Positions 6,548 to 8,245 of a DNA stretch of 8,245 bases are shown piece by piece (position 1 is the first letter of the stretch; each line of letters opens with the position of its first letter). The notes beneath the pieces were generated by a model. The model made no database searches and was not told where the DNA came from. It worked only from the letters and a program-made list of their open reading frames with translations. The translations under genes and the position numbers were made by a program. Source of the DNA: Nitrospinales bacterium (lineage in GTDB: Bacteria > Nitrospinota_A > UBA7883 > JACRGQ01); contig JAHFEI010000074.1 in the NCBI GenBank assembly GCA_023248615.1, positions 1 through 8,245 on the forward strand. The letters run 5' to 3'.

Positions 6548-7828
6548 CTACTGTCCTTTTTGGGGTGGGTGGAACCGGTGTGGGTCTATAACCGTTTTGT
6601 TTCGCCCCTCCGCCTTGGCCTGGTGGAGCAGTTCGTCGGCGCGCCGTATCATCGCCTCCAGCGATAGCTCGTAATTGCTTGTCGCCCCTATGGAGGCGGT
6701 TAGTTTGACCGTCTTTCCCCGGTACTGCACTTCGGCATTCTCCACTAGCTTGCGAAACTTTTCGAATGTACCCATCTCCAGCTTCTTTTCCACGTTGGTC
6801 AGCAACAGGCAAAATTCCTCCCCGCCGAACCGGCAGGCGATATCCGATTTGCGGACAGCGGTTTTAAGCAGGCCCGCAACCTGCCTTAGCGCGGCATCCC
6901 CCATGTTGTGCCCGTATTTGCCATTTATCTCCCGGAAGTTGTCCAGGTCTATAAGCGCAATCGTTACGCCAAGGTTGTCCCTTTTATAGTTCTGGTACAG
7001 CTTCTCCGCCAGGTCGAAAAAATTGTTGCGGTTTGGCAAGCCGGTAAGGAAATCCGTGTTGTGCGCCCTCCTTAACGCCATATCCTGCTCTGCCAGCTCG
7101 ATATTCTGTGTCACCCTGGCGTACAGGTCTTCGTACTGGAATGGGCGGGGAAGAAAATCGTTGGCCCCGTTTTTAAGGAACCCGGCGGATGCCCCATCCC
7201 CACCTATATCCGATGTGCCGATGACCAGTAGCGAGTACCGGTTAAAGGTCCGCCGGATTTTTGCGGTAAAGAGCGGCCCATCGGTATCCGGCAAGGCAAA
7301 ATCAATAAGCGCCACTTTTGTATCTGGATGGCCGACAAGAATTTCCATAGCCTGCTTGCCGCTGGTCGCCAGCAGGACATCGAACTTCCCCGTCTCGAGC
7401 ATACTTTTCGCCCGTTTCCCCGGTTCGGCAGAGGCATCCACCACCAGTATTTTTACGCGGGAATTTTTTAAAACCCGCTCCACCTCCCGCACAATGTTGA
7501 GGACAGACTCCTGCTTGCCCTTCATCAAATAGTCCACCGCCCCAAGCTGGAGAATCTTCTCCCGCAACTGGTTTTTGAATGATGCGGCAAGCACGATTAC
7601 AGGTATGCCGGTGGATACGATATGGCGCACCGCCTCTCCCTCCGGCGCATCCGGCAGGCGATAATCAACTATCGCCAAGGCGAACTTGCCCTTCCCATTT
7701 TTTAGCGCGATGTGCGCATCGGTGAACGAAGAGACGTGCGTGACCTTATGGAAAAGCCGTATCTCCACCTCGCTTTTTACCGCCTTGGCAAACGACACCG
7801 AATCCTCTACAAGCAAGATGTTCGACAT
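6548..7828 (-). CDS. PleD-like response regulator: two receiver domains plus GGDEF diguanylate cyclase
   Basis: The protein (426 residues) should make cyclic di-GMP from two GTP under control of phosphorylation. Receiver 1 (about 3-120) has acidic E8-D9, phospho-acceptor D55 and K103, with Ala at the usual Thr/Ser position (A81). Receiver 2 (about 126-245) keeps D131, D176 and T205, but the second acidic residue is Ala (A132) and the conserved Lys is Arg (R228), so it may be an adaptor that is not phosphorylated. The cyclase domain starts at DFLTGLPNR (259-267), has metal-binding IDLDNF (293-298), active site GGEEF (335-339) and an intact product-inhibition site RKSD (326-329) five residues before it. 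No membrane segment is seen, and no partner histidine kinase is in the window. The ATG at 7828 is chosen because the product then begins MSNILLVEDS like other receivers; GGAAGGA lies about nine bases upstream. A TTG six codons earlier is less likely. Confidence 0.93.
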   Translation of the reverse strand: MSNILLVEDSVSFAKAVKSEVEIRLFHKVTHVSSFTDAHIALKNGKGKFALAIVDYRLPDAPEGEAVRHIVSTGIPVIVLAASFKNQLREKILQLGAVDYLMKGKQESVLNIVREVERVLKNSRVKILVVDASAEPGKRAKSMLETGKFDVLLATSGKQAMEILVGHPDTKVALIDFALPDTDGPLFTAKIRRTFNRYSLLVIGTSDIGGDGASAGFLKNGANDFLPRPFQYEDLYARVTQNIELAEQDMALRRAHNTDFLTGLPNRNNFFDLAEKLYQNYKRDNLGVTIALIDLDNFREINGKYGHNMGDAALRQVAGLLKTAVRKSDIACRFGGEEFCLLLTNVEKKLEMGTFEKFRKLVENAEVQYRGKTVKLTASIGATSNYELSLEAMIRRADELLHQAKAEGRNKTVIDPHRFHPPQKGQ

Positions 7829-7982
7829 TCCACGATATCCTTCCAAAACAGCAAGTTGCGCTATAATTAATTGATTTAAATTGCATTGTATCCAATGAAT
7901 ACCGCCTACGGTTCGTACTCTACCATAAAAGCATATGCCATCTCATTACACAAAAACTACGCGATAGGGATAGAAATGAACG

Positions 7983-7994
7983 CCAATTAATTGG
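7983..7994. repeat. 12-base perfect palindrome, candidate operator
   Basis: CCAATTAATTGG reads identically on both strands with no central gap. It lies about 155 bases upstream of the GGDEF gene start and 235 bases upstream of the plus-strand ATG. The AT core is easily made by chance in AT-rich DNA, but the flanking CC/GG and perfect symmetry would fit a dimeric regulator site. Confidence 0.35.
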
Positions 7995-8036
7995 GTGCCT
8001 TCACAAAACAAGAGCCTGCCAACTTGAATTATCCCC

Positions 8037-8136
8037 AGGAGTTTCCCCGAAATTTTGTTCTGAAACAGCGTACCCCTTTTAAAATATTTTCTTCGTCATT
8101 TTCAGAAGTGGAAAAGCAAAAAACGGGGAAACTCTT
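8037..8136 (+). repeat. Nested 100-base inverted repeat, potential long hairpin in the plus-strand leader
   Basis: GAGTTTCCCCG (8039-8049) and CGGGGAAACTC (8124-8134) are perfect inverted copies 74 bases apart; as plus-strand RNA a G-U and an A-U pair extend the stem to 8037/8136. Inside, TTTTG (8053-8057) can pair with CAAAA (8117-8121), and TTCTGAAA (8058-8065) with TTTCAGAA (8100-8107). The centre holds the palindrome AAAATATTTT (8081-8090). Together this gives a long, nearly concentric arm with small internal loops and a 9-base bulge on the right side. No T run follows, so it is not a simple terminator. It could be a leader RNA element, a small RNA or a small non-autonomous repeat. Confidence 0.55.
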
Positions 8137-8164
8137 TAACTGGCTGTAAAGGATTTTAAAAAGC

Positions 8165-8226
8165 GGCCCTCTTTAGGATAGGCTTGAGAAACACCACATT
8201 TTTCAAATCTATAACCTTGGAGGGCC
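8165..8226 (+). promoter_or_regulatory. Candidate Shine-Dalgarno-sequestering stem with inner hairpin
   Basis: GGCCCTC (8165-8171) is the exact reverse complement of GAGGGCC (8220-8226), which covers most of the ribosome binding site GGAGG (8219-8223) of the plus-strand gene; a U-G pair can add one more step. Between the arms, TTGAGAAA (8184-8191) pairs with TTTTTCAA (8199-8206) with one G-U pair and a 7-base loop. The combined fold would hide the ribosome binding site, and TAAAG (8147-8151) could compete by pairing with CTTTA (8171-8175). This fits translational control, but it is a by-eye fold. Confidence 0.4.
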
Positions 8227-8228
8227 AG

Positions 8229-8245
8229 ATGAATTATAGCAAGAC
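8229..8245 (+). CDS. Start of a plus-strand gene (first five codons only)
   Basis: An ATG at 8229 is preceded by a strong ribosome binding site GGAGG (8219-8223) at a spacing of five and opens a frame reading MNYSK before the right edge. It is transcribed divergently from the GGDEF gene. The product cannot be identified from five residues. The strong ribosome binding site and the long structured leader support a real gene start. Confidence 0.6.

Larger units (their letters stand above)
2083..7828 (-). other. Probable four-gene operon: GGDEF regulator, coaBC, uracil-DNA glycosylase, PBP1A
   Basis: Four same-strand genes follow with junctions of 46 bases, a 4-base overlap and a 29-base overlap, and I see no stem plus T-run between them. 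The only long upstream gap is the 400-base region to the right of 7828, so the main promoter should lie there. The grouping is inferred from spacing only. Confidence 0.65.
7829..8228. other. AT-rich non-coding divergent region between the GGDEF gene and a plus-strand gene
   Basis: This 400-base stretch has no convincing reading frame and is clearly richer in A and T than its neighbours. It must hold the promoters of two divergent units. For the minus strand a weak pair TTGGAT (7895-7890) and ATTAAT (7871-7866), 18 bases apart, precedes the GGDEF gene. On the plus strand an exact TATAAT occurs at 7862-7867 but lacks a -35 partner. For the plus-strand gene, AT-rich hexamers such as TAAAAT (8080-8085) exist without a good -35, so no promoter is called. 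Three structured elements inside it are listed separately. No tRNA or known riboswitch was recognised. Confidence 0.7.

Noticed and set aside
8147..8173. Flagellar-type (sigma28) promoter, TAAA then 15 bases then GCC
   Set aside because: Only GCC of the GCCGATAA box is matched; the rest does not fit.
8184..8213. TTGAGA with TCTATA 18 bases downstream as the promoter of the plus-strand gene
   Set aside because: The -10 match is poor and transcription would start within the ribosome binding site, leaving no room for initiation.
7982..8228. Cyclic-di-GMP riboswitch in the leader next to a GGDEF gene
   Set aside because: The conserved class I core around ACGCACAGGGCAAACC is absent and I recognised no class II core.

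Overview
The window reads as ordinary chromosome from a Gram-negative (diderm) bacterium. It has moderately high GC in the genes, a signal-peptide-bearing outer-membrane beta-barrel protein, a class A penicillin-binding protein and a two-receiver diguanylate cyclase. Gene content fits groups such as deltaproteobacterial lineages, Nitrospirota or Nitrospinota, but the sequence alone does not settle the taxon. No mobile element, CRISPR array, tRNA or rRNA is visible.

All six main genes lie on the minus strand. Reading in the direction of transcription from the right: a PleD-like REC-REC-GGDEF response regulator (7828-6548), coaBC for coenzyme A synthesis (6501-5281), a family 4 uracil-DNA glycosylase (5284-4475) and a PBP1A-type peptidoglycan synthase (4503-2083). 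The gaps between these four are a short spacer, an ATGA overlap and a 29-base overlap, with no terminator visible, so they look like one operon. After a 156-base gap comes an unnamed outer-membrane barrel (1926-1066). After a further 114-base gap with a plausible promoter and a palindrome comes a sugar-nucleotide epimerase of the extended SDR family (951 to beyond the left edge), which carries an inserted four-cysteine zinc-ribbon-like segment.

The right end (7829-8228) is an AT-rich, non-coding divergent region of 400 bases. It separates the regulator from a plus-strand gene of which only the first five codons are present. This region holds the least explained structure in the window: a 12-base perfect palindrome, a 100-base nested inverted repeat, and a stem that would pair with the Shine-Dalgarno sequence of the plus-strand gene. 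These suggest a regulated, structured 5' leader, but no known riboswitch class was recognised.

Functionally the genes cover envelope building (PBP1A, outer-membrane barrel, nucleotide-sugar epimerase), coenzyme A synthesis, DNA repair and cyclic-di-GMP signalling. No wholly new system is evident; the strongest leads are the structured leader on the right and the zinc-ribbon insertion in the epimerase.
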